Shown here piece by piece: positions 38,172 to 46,485 of a DNA stretch of 64,000 bases. The stretch comes from Nostoc indistinguendum CM1-VF10 (GTDB lineage: Bacteria; Cyanobacteriota; Cyanobacteriia; Cyanobacteriales; Nostocaceae): contig JAHHHS010000020.1 in NCBI GenBank assembly GCA_019359215.1, forward strand, positions 26,738-90,737. The letters are read 5' to 3'. Each line of letters begins with the position of its first letter. Position 1 is the first letter of the stretch. The notes beneath the pieces were generated by a model. The model saw only the letters and a list, made by a program, of their open reading frames with translations, did not search any database and was not told the origin of the DNA. Made by a program: the position numbers and the translations under genes.

Positions 38172-38741
38172 TTATACCCTCACGCTTGCTTGGGTGTGAG
38201 TAGAGTCTAAAACAGATTTAAACAAAGGCCAGGTTGTATCTTTCTCAGAAATTTCGCTTATGGGTAAAGGCCATTCAATCCCAAAAGCTGGATCGTCATA
38301 GGGCAACCCACGCTGATAATCTGGCGCATAGAATTCACTCATCTGATACACAACTTCAGCTGCATCAGTTAGCGTCTGATAACCATGAGCGAACATCTCA
38401 GGCACGTATAAACTTCTACGGTTCTTGGCTGATAGTTCAACAGCAATATGTAACTTGTATGTAGGAGATTCAGGGCGCAAGTCGATGATCACATCATAGA
38501 TAGCGCCATGAGTACAGCGAACCAACTTTACCTCGGTTGCCGGAGCAACTTGATAATGCATACCCCGGAGAGTCCCTTTTTTGTGGTTGAAAGCCAAATT
38601 GCATTGTGCAACTGTTGGCTTTAAACCGTAAGCCAAAAATTCCTGAGCGCAGAAAGTACGAGCAAAGAAGCCACGAGTATCTTGCCGTTGCTCTATGTCA
38701 ATAACGAATGCACCTTTAAGTGCAGTTTCTGTAAATAGCAT
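38172..38741 (-). CDS. rfbC: dTDP-4-dehydrorhamnose 3,5-epimerase family protein
   Basis: 189 residues. GAFVIDIEQRQDTRGFFART, FNHKKGTLRGMHYQVAPATE (catalytic His), VRCTHGAIYDVIIDLRPESP and ALLLYIP-like SLYVPEMFAHGYQTL match RfbC/RmlC cupins. It inverts C3 and/or C5 of a 4-keto-sugar nucleotide. Its ATG overlaps the stop of the preceding epimerase gene by one base (TAATG), so the two are translationally coupled. Confidence 0.88.
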   Translation of the reverse strand: MLFTETALKGAFVIDIEQRQDTRGFFARTFCAQEFLAYGLKPTVAQCNLAFNHKKGTLRGMHYQVAPATEVKLVRCTHGAIYDVIIDLRPESPTYKLHIAVELSAKNRRSLYVPEMFAHGYQTLTDAAEVVYQMSEFYAPDYQRGLPYDDPAFGIEWPLPISEISEKDTTWPLFKSVLDSTHTQASVRV

Positions 38742-39775
38742 TACTTATTCCAGAAGAAGTTTTGATCTATTTGCTGAGTGCGAATCAGATATTCCAGTTG
38801 CTTCAAGCGAGTGAATCCTTTAAATAAAAAAGTGGATTCTGACATATCGATAGCAGTGAACACATCAAATAACTGCTGGGTTCCTTTAACTGCATTCCAC
38901 TCACACTTAAATCCCGGTAGTCTAGTGTTAATCTTCTCGAAAGAGACCCGATAGCTGCGGTTATCAGCACTAGTGTCACCAAAAGAAAGCTGGCATCCAG
39001 TAAAAACTTCAGCTACTATCTGGGCAATTTCTTTGACTTTATAGTTGCTAGCAGTGTCACCCACATTGAAAATTTGGTTGTGAATAATGTCGCGCGGGGC
39101 TTCGAGGGTACATACAACTGCTTTGCAAATGTCTAGCAAATGAACTAGCGGCCGCCAAGGAGTACCGTCGCTTGTCATTTTGATTTCTTTGGTCGTCCAT
39201 GCCAGCCCAGACAGGTTATTTAACACAATATCGAAGCGCATTCTGGGAGATGCGCCGTAGGCGGTGGCATTCCGCAAAAAGGTAGGAGAAAAATTATCGT
39301 CAGCTAATAACTTGACATCTCGCTCTACCAAAGTTTTACATTCGGCATAGGCTGTTTGGGGATTGACAGGAGACTCCTCCGTAACGTGTTCGTCAGTACC
39401 AACACCATAGACACTGCACGAAGACGTATAGACAAAGCGACGCACGCCAGCTTTTTTAGCTATTTGAGCAAGGCGAACTGAGCCTTGATGGTTAATTTCA
39501 TAAGTAACATCAGGGCATAACTGTCCGGCGGGATCGTTGGAGAGTTCAGCCAAATGAACGACTCCCTCAACACCTTGTAAATCTTCAACTGTGATCTGGC
39601 GAATATCTTTATTAAGAGTTTTGGCCGTGAGTTCAGTACCGTTGTACAGCCAACCAACTTTGTAGAATCCTGTGTCAACTCCGATAACTTCATGACCGTG
39701 TTGCATCAAAATTGGGGCTAATAAAGAACCGATATAGCCTTCAGTTCCAGTTACCAGTATTTTCATGGATGTCAA
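38741..39775 (-). CDS. NAD-dependent sugar-nucleotide epimerase/dehydratase (extended SDR)
   Basis: 344 residues. ILVTGTEGYIGSLLAPILMQ (Rossmann GxxGxxG), VHLAELSNDPAG, YTSSCSVYG (catalytic Ser) and TAYAECKTLVE (YxxxK) show an extended SDR acting on NDP-sugars. An internal ATG at 39766 is an equally good start. It is the first gene of the minus-strand operon leading to rfbC, the C-methyltransferase and rfbF. It could be a 4-keto-reductase or an epimerase; the sequence does not decide. Confidence 0.86.
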   Translation of the reverse strand: MTSMKILVTGTEGYIGSLLAPILMQHGHEVIGVDTGFYKVGWLYNGTELTAKTLNKDIRQITVEDLQGVEGVVHLAELSNDPAGQLCPDVTYEINHQGSVRLAQIAKKAGVRRFVYTSSCSVYGVGTDEHVTEESPVNPQTAYAECKTLVERDVKLLADDNFSPTFLRNATAYGASPRMRFDIVLNNLSGLAWTTKEIKMTSDGTPWRPLVHLLDICKAVVCTLEAPRDIIHNQIFNVGDTASNYKVKEIAQIVAEVFTGCQLSFGDTSADNRSYRVSFEKINTRLPGFKCEWNAVKGTQQLFDVFTAIDMSESTFLFKGFTRLKQLEYLIRTQQIDQNFFWNK

Positions 39776-39870
39776 ATCCTGATAGGTAGAGCTTGGTTTT
39801 GTAAAAAACCTTTGTTAACTGAACTACAAAACCACTTCACGAAAACGAGCTACCTCGTACGAAGAAACGC

Positions 39871-39911
39871 TTACAAGACTGTCTCGACTGTACTTAATCT
39901 AGTGGTACTAA
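39871..39911 (+). repeat. Direct-repeat block, left copy (TTACAAGACTGT ... AGTGGTACTAA)
   Basis: TTACAAGACTGT (39871-39882) and AGTGGTACTAA (39901-39911) recur in the same order and orientation at 43646-43685 with nearly equal spacing (30 and 29 bases start to start). The copies lie outside the 37-bp inverted repeats of the NACHT island. Confidence 0.75.
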
Positions 39912-39940
39912 CAAAATCCCTTATGTAAATACCAGTGTGC

Positions 39941-39977
39941 CAGAAGTGCGTTTGCGATCGCGTTTAAGAAAATGTAT
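39941..39977 (+). repeat. 37-bp perfect inverted repeat, left arm of the NACHT island
   Basis: Bases 39941-39977 are the exact reverse complement of 43594-43630 over all 37 positions. The arm begins CAGAAGTGCGTTTGCGATCG and contains a HIP1 octamer. It lies about 165 bp upstream of the minus-strand epimerase gene. Confidence 0.92.
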
Positions 39978-40055
39978 GACTTAATGTATAAGTTATATTG
40001 AAACTTCCAAAGAATAAATTATTCCAAAAAAAAGAATAGACAGGTTGATTTAAAT

Positions 40056-40068
40056 AATGATAATCATT
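40056..40068. promoter_or_regulatory. Fur-box-like palindrome (left)
   Basis: AATGATAATCATT is a 6-1-6 palindrome equal to the core of the classical ferric-uptake-regulator box. A mirror copy lies at 40317-40329 (AATGATTATCATT). Both are part of the inverted ends of the 40002-40362 element, so the resemblance may come from the transposon end rather than from iron control. Confidence 0.3.
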
Positions 40069-40271
40069 TTAAGGGGGAGAAAAGGGATATTTTGCAGCTA
40101 AATAAATGTTGCTATTAAAATCAAATCACGTTTGTTTTACTACATTACGCTTTCCTGCACCAAATAATTGAGATGCAGTTTCAATCAATAACTCTTCAAG
40201 AGAATCAGTTAATACTATAGTCACCAGTTGCCACACTCAAAAACTTAGTCATTATTTAAATTACTACAAAA

Positions 40272-40310
40272 GGGGATGAAGGGGCTGCCGTCGGCAGCCC
40301 CTTCATCCCC
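40272..40310. repeat. 39-bp perfect palindrome (19-bp arms, 1-nt spacer)
   Basis: GGGGATGAAGGGGCTGCCG, one T, then its exact complement. No T-run follows on either strand, so it is not a typical terminator. Confidence 0.9.
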
Positions 40311-40362
40311 CTCTAAAATGATTATCATTATTGTTAATGAAATAATTTATTTTTTGGAAGTT

Positions 40363-40664
40363 CCTATCAGCTGAGTTTGCTCTAACCTACTTTTCCTACT
40401 TTTCATACTATTCATGAAATCTTTATAGTGTTTAAATAAAAAAATGTTGCAAATTGCAAACTATTTTCCTCCTATTTTTATCTGAGAAAATAAAAAAGAA
40501 TAAGTCATAAGATGGAGGAAATCCCCGAACTAATTTAGGTAGGTTTAACAATCTGATCATGTTGATAAATATCAATAAAACTACATCAGTTACGCTAATT
40601 ACAATATTTTTTTCAGGTATTAGAAAAAAAGTCAATGAAATTTAAACCTTAAAATGACATAATT
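40363..40664. other. AT-rich region upstream of the NACHT gene
   Basis: 302 bases with no supported gene; low-complexity A/T tracts (about 40438-40500 and 40590-40640). Promoter sequences of the NACHT gene are expected near its 3' end. Confidence 0.4.
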
Positions 40665-40703
40665 TAATAAATTAATGATTAATGAGCAATCATTAATTTA
40701 TTA
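40665..40703 (+). promoter_or_regulatory. Perfect inverted repeat upstream of the NACHT gene, candidate operator
   Basis: TAATAAATTAATGATT (40665-40680) and AATCATTAATTTATTA (40688-40703) are exact complements separated by 7 nt, ending 43 nt before the ATG at 40747. The downstream protein has an N-terminal HTH-like domain, so autoregulation is a reasonable guess; an RNA hairpin in the leader is the alternative. Confidence 0.6.
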
Positions 40704-40746
40704 GATTCTTACTTAAATTCATCACTGGAGATCCAAAAACTGCTTT

Positions 40747-43122
40747 ATGGCACGACGTTCGTTGAAAGCATCTACTGTAGGCATTATAAAGGCAAAAAGG
40801 GCTTTTAAAATCAGAGAGTGGACTCAAGAGTATTTAGCTAGTGAAGTAGGGCTTGAGACTCGTCAGCCAATCTGGAAATTTTTTACAGGCAAGCCTATTG
40901 AGCGTCATAATTTTATAGAAATCTGCTTTCAACTCGGTTTAGATTGGAAAGATATTGCTCAACTACCGGATCAGAGGCTACTGACAGAAAACAACCAGGA
41001 ATGGGAAAACTGCCAAGATATCGAAACCTTGGTGCAAATGTTGCGATCGCGTCGAGGTGATAAGATTCAAGCTCAGTGTGCCACTACGCGGTTGTTAGAT
41101 ATTGCTCAACCAATTCAACTAGAAGAAATTTATGTCAACACTAATTTTCTAAATAATATTACAAGTCGAAGATGCTTAGATATCCTCGATCTACAAGACG
41201 TTATTGCAGAAGAGTTTGACTGTTTTGGTTCAAATCAACTGTATCAAGAACGAGTCTCTGCGATACAGGCAGTTATTACCTATCCCAAACTAATGATACT
41301 AGGTAAACCAGGGTCTGGTAAAACCACATTTTTACAGTATATTGCCATGCAATGCAATCAAGGCAAATTACTATCAGACCAGATACCAATTTTTATTCGC
41401 TTGAAAAACTTTGTTGAAGATGCTAGAGAAACTGGAAATTACAGTTTATTGAATTATATTAGTCAAGAGCTTATCGATTACGGTGTTTCAGACCAAGGAA
41501 TGCAAACATTACTGATTGACGGTAAAATGTTAATTCTGCTGGATGGTTTAGATGAAATTCCAGAAGATGATAACGCCAAAATTCTCAGCAAAATTCGCCG
41601 ATTCACTGAAAAATATTACAAAAATAAGTTGATTATTACGTGCCGTATCGGTTACCAGCAGTATCGGCTTGAAGAATTCAGTGAGGTTGAAATTGCTGAT
41701 TTTGACTCTTCCCAAATTGAGGCCTTTGTTCAAAATTGGTTTGTTAACGTTAGCAATAATTCTATAGAAAAAGGAAACGCCTTAACTTCTCAGTTCGTGC
41801 AAAAATTACAGTTGTTGGAGAATAAAGAAATTCGAGAACTAGCTGTAAGACCACTTTTGCTTAATCTGGCTTGTTGTGTGTTTCAAGCTCGCTCAGGCTT
41901 TCCAGTTAGAAGAATGGAACTTTACAAGCAAGGATTGGACATTTTGCTCAATCGTTGGGATAAAGTGAGGAACATTAAACGAGATGAAATGTATCTTCAT
42001 TTGTCTTTACCTCAGAAGCTTGAACTGCTGAGTCAAATTGCTGCTATTACCTTTAAGCAAGGTCATTACTTTTTTACACAAAGTAATGTCCAGCAATACA
42101 TTACAGACTACCTCTGTAACTTACCCATGGCCCAAACTGAGCCGGAGGTACTGCAACTTAACAGTGAAGCAGTGCTGAGATTGCTTGAGACACATGGATT
42201 ACTGATAGAGCAAGCACGGGGAATTTACTCGTTCTCACATATAGCTTTTCAGGAGTATTTAACAGCTAAAAATATCGTTAATAGTCCCAATCAACAAAGA
42301 TTAGAAAAAAACTTAATTGAGCTGGTTAGCCATTTAACTGAACCACGCTGGCACAAAATATTTTTACTAACTGCTGGCATGTTAGATAACCCTAATTACC
42401 TGTTGCAATCCATGAAGCAACATATTAATCAGCTTGTGGTCTTTGATAAGCAATTACAAAAGTTTTTCAACTGGCTTAACCATAAGTCTCTTTCAGTTAA
42501 TTCTACCCATAAAAGAGTAGCTATTCGTGCCTTTTATCTAACACTAGAACTTCTCGACGACCTGAGCTTGACTCATGACTTAGCTTTTTCCCTTGGCATT
42601 GATCTCAGCGTCACTAGTAATCTTACTGCTGATTTAGCTCTAGATATAGCTCTTCAGTGTGCCCTTCACTTAAGCCTTACCCTGCCTTACGAGCCGACTT
42701 TGGATCGAGTTTTGGCTTTAAGCTTTGCTCTTCCTGATGACCAAACTCTTGCCTGTAACCCTGAGTTACAGAGTTCTTTGCAAAAACTTAAAGAACAATT
42801 ACCGACTCCAGTTCAAGGCAGGGAAAAGTTAAAAAAATGGTGGAATGATAACGGTCAGACTTGGGCTAATGAATTGAGGTTGGTGATAGTTCGGTGTCGC
42901 AACATTGGTCATCAATGGCAGTTCAGCGAGCAGCGAAAAGAAATACTCAAGCAGTACTACATTGCCAACGAGTTATTGGTAGATTGCCTCAAGAGTGCTT
43001 ATAAAGTAACTCCCACCCTATCAGAGAATATTTTGGCAACGTTATTGTTACCCACCCCTAAAACATCAAATAATTATGGATTAGGCATTGATGAGATAAA
43101 TCGCCATATTTGGGTGCTGTAA
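40747..43122 (+). CDS. HTH-NACHT STAND NTPase
   Basis: 791 residues. Residues about 20-72 (REWTQEYLASEVGLETRQPI, WKFFTGKPIERHNFIEICF) look like a helix-turn-helix-like domain found at the front of cyanobacterial NACHT proteins. Walker A is GKPGSGKT (186-193) and Walker B is LILLDGLDEIP (262-272); ITCRIGYQQY is sensor-like. About 490-550 contains FSHIAFQEYLTAKNI, typical of the NACHT C-terminal helical region. From about 600 a leucine-rich stretch with recurring D-L-A/S-L spacing leads to the end. NACHT STAND proteins include known bacterial antiphage sensors, but homologues also regulate; no effector domain is recognised. Bounded by 37-bp inverted repeats, it looks like a transferred unit (inference). 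Confidence 0.87.
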   Translation: MARRSLKASTVGIIKAKRAFKIREWTQEYLASEVGLETRQPIWKFFTGKPIERHNFIEICFQLGLDWKDIAQLPDQRLLTENNQEWENCQDIETLVQMLRSRRGDKIQAQCATTRLLDIAQPIQLEEIYVNTNFLNNITSRRCLDILDLQDVIAEEFDCFGSNQLYQERVSAIQAVITYPKLMILGKPGSGKTTFLQYIAMQCNQGKLLSDQIPIFIRLKNFVEDARETGNYSLLNYISQELIDYGVSDQGMQTLLIDGKMLILLDGLDEIPEDDNAKILSKIRRFTEKYYKNKLIITCRIGYQQYRLEEFSEVEIADFDSSQIEAFVQNWFVNVSNNSIEKGNALTSQFVQKLQLLENKEIRELAVRPLLLNLACCVFQARSGFPVRRMELYKQGLDILLNRWDKVRNIKRDEMYLHLSLPQKLELLSQIAAITFKQGHYFFTQSNVQQYITDYLCNLPMAQTEPEVLQLNSEAVLRLLETHGLLIEQARGIYSFSHIAFQEYLTAKNIVNSPNQQRLEKNLIELVSHLTEPRWHKIFLLTAGMLDNPNYLLQSMKQHINQLVVFDKQLQKFFNWLNHKSLSVNSTHKRVAIRAFYLTLELLDDLSLTHDLAFSLGIDLSVTSNLTADLALDIALQCALHLSLTLPYEPTLDRVLALSFALPDDQTLACNPELQSSLQKLKEQLPTPVQGREKLKKWWNDNGQTWANELRLVIVRCRNIGHQWQFSEQRKEILKQYYIANELLVDCLKSAYKVTPTLSENILATLLLPTPKTSNNYGLGIDEINRHIWVL

Positions 43123-43321
43123 TTACAGCAGTTTTCCTTTGTATCAAGGGCAAAGCTATGGGTTTTGAGGCAGGGGAGGCTCTTAAGGAAAGAGGGTTAT
43201 TGTTTAATAATTCTTTTCTCAAGAATAGCTTCTCTTCTCTCCTTAATTCAAGAGCCTGCTTTAACCAAGATGTACCTCAGTTAAAAAGCAAACTGCTGTA
43301 AGGGGAGACCGCAAAAAAAAA

Positions 43322-43395
43322 GATACCAGCCGTCATAACCCAGATCCACGCTACACAACGAATAAACTCGAAACACGGCTGGTATCATCTTTTTT
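43322..43395 (+). terminator. Long-loop terminator-like hairpin after the NACHT gene
   Basis: GATACCAGCCGT (43322-43333) pairs perfectly with ACGGCTGGTATC (43375-43386) across a 41-nt loop and is followed by ATCTTTTTT. It lies 200 nt beyond the NACHT stop. Confidence 0.6.
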
Positions 43396-43495
43396 CAAGG
43401 CAAGTGCCTAAGCGCTGCATTCCTGGCAAGCGACAACAAGTGCTAAGGAGCAAGCGCTACGCGAAAGTCTTTCTCTGAGTAATTTCGCTGGATTC

Positions 43496-43531
43496 ACCCT
43501 AACTCAGCAACACTAGTTGCTGAGTTAGGGT
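43496..43531 (+). terminator. Perfect 16-bp hairpin, possible terminator
   Basis: ACCCTAACTCAGCAAC, loop ACTA, then GTTGCTGAGTTAGGGT, followed by ATTTAT. The stem is perfect, but the T-run is poor. Confidence 0.5.
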
Positions 43532-43593
43532 ATTTATACTTTGACTATTAGCCAAACTTGATACAAAAGTAGACAGAAAGTATACGTTAATTT

Positions 43594-43630
43594 ATACATT
43601 TTCTTAAACGCGATCGCAAACGCACTTCTG
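43594..43630 (-). repeat. 37-bp perfect inverted repeat, right arm of the NACHT island
   Basis: Exact reverse complement of 39941-39977. It lies about 175 bp upstream of the first gene of the plus-strand glycan operon, as the left arm lies upstream of the minus-strand sugar operon. Confidence 0.92.
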
Positions 43631-43645
43631 ACAGACTTTTAATTA

Positions 43646-43685
43646 TTACAAGACTGTTAATAGATAGCGGTTGTAGTGGTACTAA
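43646..43685 (+). repeat. Direct-repeat block, right copy
   Basis: TTACAAGACTGT (43646-43657) and AGTGGTACTAA (43675-43685), as at 39871-39911, just outside the right 37-bp arm. Confidence 0.75.
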
Positions 43686-43806
43686 AGCAAAAATATGCTG
43701 CGAATGCGTTATTGATCTAGGTATATGCGTATTCATCATCTTGAGCAAACTGACTTAGTATTTCAGCAACTAAGGAAATAAATTTGCAGCCAATGTCGGG
43801 GGTAAC

Positions 43807-45867
43807 TTGCAAAACTTGACTTCACCGCCTTCTGGTTTCTGTGCTGAACCACTTACAAAAAGAGAGGCAGTCACAGTAAAAGGTAAGTTTTTCTTTATTA
43901 GTGATAAAAAGTTTTTTCTTAAAGGAGTTAGTTATGGCCCTTTCTGCATCGGTAGCCACGGTGAGTCCTTTCCAGAAAAATCAGTTGTAGAAAAAGATTT
44001 TGCCATGATGGCAGAACTGGGAATTAACTGTCTCCGTACCTATACCGTTCCACCTAGTTGGCTTTTGGATCTAGCTGCAATCTATGGTCTTAGGCTGTTA
44101 ATCGGTATACCTTGGACTCAGCATATTGCTTTCCTCGATTCTTCTACTGTCAAGGCAGAAATCCGTAACACCATTGCTCAAGGAGTTAAAGTTTGTCGGG
44201 ATCATCCCGCCACCTTTGCCTATTTGGTGGGCAATGAGATTCCTCCAGATATTGTCCGATGGCACGGTGCAAAACGAGTTCGGGCTTTTATTAAAGAGTT
44301 AATGGCAGTAGCAAAAGACAACGATCCCGAAGGTTTAGTAAGCTACGCTAATTATCCATCTACAGAGTATTTAAATATTAACTTTACTGATTTCTCGTGC
44401 TTTAATGTTTACCTGCACAGAGAAACAGATTTTCGCCGTTACCTGTTGCGACTCCATAACCTAGCTGAGGATAAACCTTTAGTGCTAAGTGAGTTTGGTG
44501 TTGATTCCATGCGTGAAGGAACCCAAGCTCAAGCCGAAATTCTCTCTCAAAAGCTGTCATCTAGTTTTGAGATGGGAGCAGCTGGAACGATTATTTTTTC
44601 TTGGACGGATGAGTGGTTTACCGGTGGATATGCTATCCAGGACTGGGCTTTTGGCCTAGTTGATGCTGAACGGATCAAGAAGCCAGCTTTCCATACAGTG
44701 CAGCAGTATTACACAGGGCCTCTACCGCCAGCGCTACCTGAGTATCCCAAAGTTTCAATAGTTGTATGCGCTTACAATGCTGAACGCACGATGGATAGTT
44801 GCCTAGCTTCTCTCAAAGAACTCAACTATCCCAACTATGAAGTTATTGTAGTTAATGATGGATCGAGCGATCGCACTCTCGAAATTACTCAGCGCTACGA
44901 CTATGTACGCCTAATTAGCCAAGAAAACAAGGGATTAAGCGTCGCCCGCAACGTTGGTCTGGCCGCTGCAACCGGCGAGATTGTGGCCTATACCGATTCT
45001 GATTGCATGGCAGATCCAGATTGGCTCACCTATCTGGTGGCCAAGTTTCTCTCCTCTGGTCTAGCCGGCGTCGGTGGACCAAACTTATCTCCCCCTGAAG
45101 AATCTCTTGTCCCTTCCTGTGTTGCTGTCTCTCCAGGCGTACCTACTCACATACTTTTGAACGATGAAGTAGCCGAACATATTGCTGGCTGCAACATGGC
45201 TTTCCGTCGGGAAGTACTAGAAGAAATTAACGGTTTCAACCCGATATTTCGGGCTGCTGGTGATGATGTCGATTTGTGCTGGCGTTTGCAAGACAAAGGC
45301 TACACCATTGGCTTTAGCCCGGCTGCAATTGTATGGCACTTTCGCCGGAATACAGTAGCTGCCTATCTCAAACAGCAGCAAGGCTATGGCAAGGCAGAAG
45401 CACTGGTTTATTTTAAGCATCCCTACCGTTTTAACCTTTTGGGACAACCGCAGTGGCTGGGGAGGATCTACGGGGATTTATCGACATGGCGAATCGGTCA
45501 ACCAGTTATCTATTCTGGGGTGTTTGGTCGCGGTCTGTTTCAAACCTTGTATGAGCCTTCCTCCCCTTTCATCTCTTACCTCCCTCTGACACTGGAGTGG
45601 AATCTAGCGGCTTTAATCCTGTTTGTATCTGCTCTTGTCTCTGGCCATCGCCCCTGGTTGAGTGCAGTAATGTTCCTTATCTCTCTTGGCTGGTGTGTAG
45701 TTGGTGCTACACAAGCACGGATTGACTCTCGTTTTCTCAAAATAAGGGCACGGTTGCTTGTGGCGCTACTGATTTACCTGGGTCCACTCGTACGTAGTAT
45801 AGAGCGCTACAAATGGCGGATAAGGGAACTGAATAAAGCCGAGCCGATAAAGTTTGATGATCTGTAA
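43807..45867 (+). CDS. Glycoside-hydrolase / family-2 glycosyltransferase fusion, membrane-anchored
   Basis: 686 residues from a TTG at 43807; no in-frame ATG precedes the conserved start of the first domain (KFFFISDKKFFLKGVSYGPF), so a non-ATG start is needed. Residues about 20-305 form a GH2/GH5-like TIM barrel with VGNEIPP (acid/base Glu) and LSEFGVD (nucleophile Glu). About 313-560 is a GT2 domain: VVCAYNAERTMDSCLASLKE, VVNDGSSDRTL, YTDSDCMADPDW (DxD-like) and GDDVDLCWRLQDKG. Two hydrophobic segments close the protein (about 595-640). It probably builds and trims one glycan at the membrane (inference). It opens the plus-strand operon. Confidence 0.85.
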   Translation: MQNLTSPPSGFCAEPLTKREAVTVKGKFFFISDKKFFLKGVSYGPFCIGSHGESFPEKSVVEKDFAMMAELGINCLRTYTVPPSWLLDLAAIYGLRLLIGIPWTQHIAFLDSSTVKAEIRNTIAQGVKVCRDHPATFAYLVGNEIPPDIVRWHGAKRVRAFIKELMAVAKDNDPEGLVSYANYPSTEYLNINFTDFSCFNVYLHRETDFRRYLLRLHNLAEDKPLVLSEFGVDSMREGTQAQAEILSQKLSSSFEMGAAGTIIFSWTDEWFTGGYAIQDWAFGLVDAERIKKPAFHTVQQYYTGPLPPALPEYPKVSIVVCAYNAERTMDSCLASLKELNYPNYEVIVVNDGSSDRTLEITQRYDYVRLISQENKGLSVARNVGLAAATGEIVAYTDSDCMADPDWLTYLVAKFLSSGLAGVGGPNLSPPEESLVPSCVAVSPGVPTHILLNDEVAEHIAGCNMAFRREVLEEINGFNPIFRAAGDDVDLCWRLQDKGYTIGFSPAAIVWHFRRNTVAAYLKQQQGYGKAEALVYFKHPYRFNLLGQPQWLGRIYGDLSTWRIGQPVIYSGVFGRGLFQTLYEPSSPFISYLPLTLEWNLAALILFVSALVSGHRPWLSAVMFLISLGWCVVGATQARIDSRFLKIRARLLVALLIYLGPLVRSIERYKWRIRELNKAEPIKFDDL

Positions 45868-45891
45868 ATAAAAATAGAAGCAATTAAAAAA

Positions 45892-46458
45892 ATGGCTCAA
45901 ACACTAACTCAAGCAGATTTAATTCAGCTTGATTCGCCAGCCCATAAAGTAAATATTTCCTGGCGCGATCGCGCCTATGAGTTATCCTATTGGACAGAAG
46001 CAGGAACAGAAAAGGAAAACCTGCTGCAAAAGGTAATGGATTTACTTTTACCTTGCAAGTATTTCATTGCGATCGACCAAGGATGGAGTGACTGGGATTT
46101 AGAGATTTACCGGGGTATCTGGTCAAAGGTGCAAGTTAAAGCCTGTACTGAAAATCATGGAGGTAATAAGAGAGTTCTCAGGGTGCGCTGTGCGCTGAGA
46201 ATGTCACAGTTAGCCACTATGGCGATGATTAGCTATTGTCTGTTCACAATTGTGGCGATCGTTCTAGGAATGCCAGAAGTAGCAACAGTTACAATCGCAG
46301 CAGGTATTATCAACGCCACTGTCATCTTATATAAGAACTTCCAGTTGGGACGTATTCTCTACCAAGTACTGGAGATTGTTGCCAAAAAAGTGTACTTGCT
46401 ACCATTACAAACCACCAGCAACAAGTCTGTTGCCCAAAGTGCAATATTACAGCCATGA
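45892..46458 (+). CDS. Hypothetical membrane protein in the glycan operon
   Basis: 188 residues. Residues 1-105 are soluble (WRDRAYELSYWTEAGTEKEN, DQGWSDWDLEIYRGIWSKV), followed by two adjacent hydrophobic segments at about 105-150 (MAMISYCLFTIVAIVLGM and TVTIAAGIINATVILY) and a short tail. I do not recognise the family. It starts 24 bp after the fusion gene and precedes two ABC exporters, so an accessory role in export or assembly is possible. Confidence 0.68.
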   Translation: MAQTLTQADLIQLDSPAHKVNISWRDRAYELSYWTEAGTEKENLLQKVMDLLLPCKYFIAIDQGWSDWDLEIYRGIWSKVQVKACTENHGGNKRVLRVRCALRMSQLATMAMISYCLFTIVAIVLGMPEVATVTIAAGIINATVILYKNFQLGRILYQVLEIVAKKVYLLPLQTTSNKSVAQSAILQP

Positions 46459-46485
46459 CGAACGTCTTGGTACTCCAGTAAGCAA

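Larger units (their letters stand above)
40002..40362. mobile_element. MITE-like / IS-derived element with long inverted ends
   Basis: AACTTCCAAAGAATAAATTA at the left end is inverted at the right end (about 22 of 24 pairs). A second inner pair, AAATAATGATAATCATTTTA followed by AGGGGGA, is inverted at about 40305-40330. A minus-strand stretch (TDSLEELLIETASQLFGAGK) resembles the start of some cyanobacterial transposases, so the element may be a deletion derivative of an insertion sequence (tentative). A 39-bp perfect palindrome lies inside at 40272-40310. Confidence 0.72.
43123..43806. other. Intergenic region between the NACHT gene and the glycan operon
   Basis: 684 bases. It contains two hairpins (43322-43386 and 43496-43531), the right 37-bp inverted repeat and the right direct-repeat block. 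A 63-codon open frame at 43110-43301 has no recognisable feature and is not called. Confidence 0.5.

Noticed and set aside
43110..43301. 63-codon open frame after the NACHT gene
   Set aside because: No recognisable motif, overlaps the NACHT stop and lacks a ribosome-binding site.
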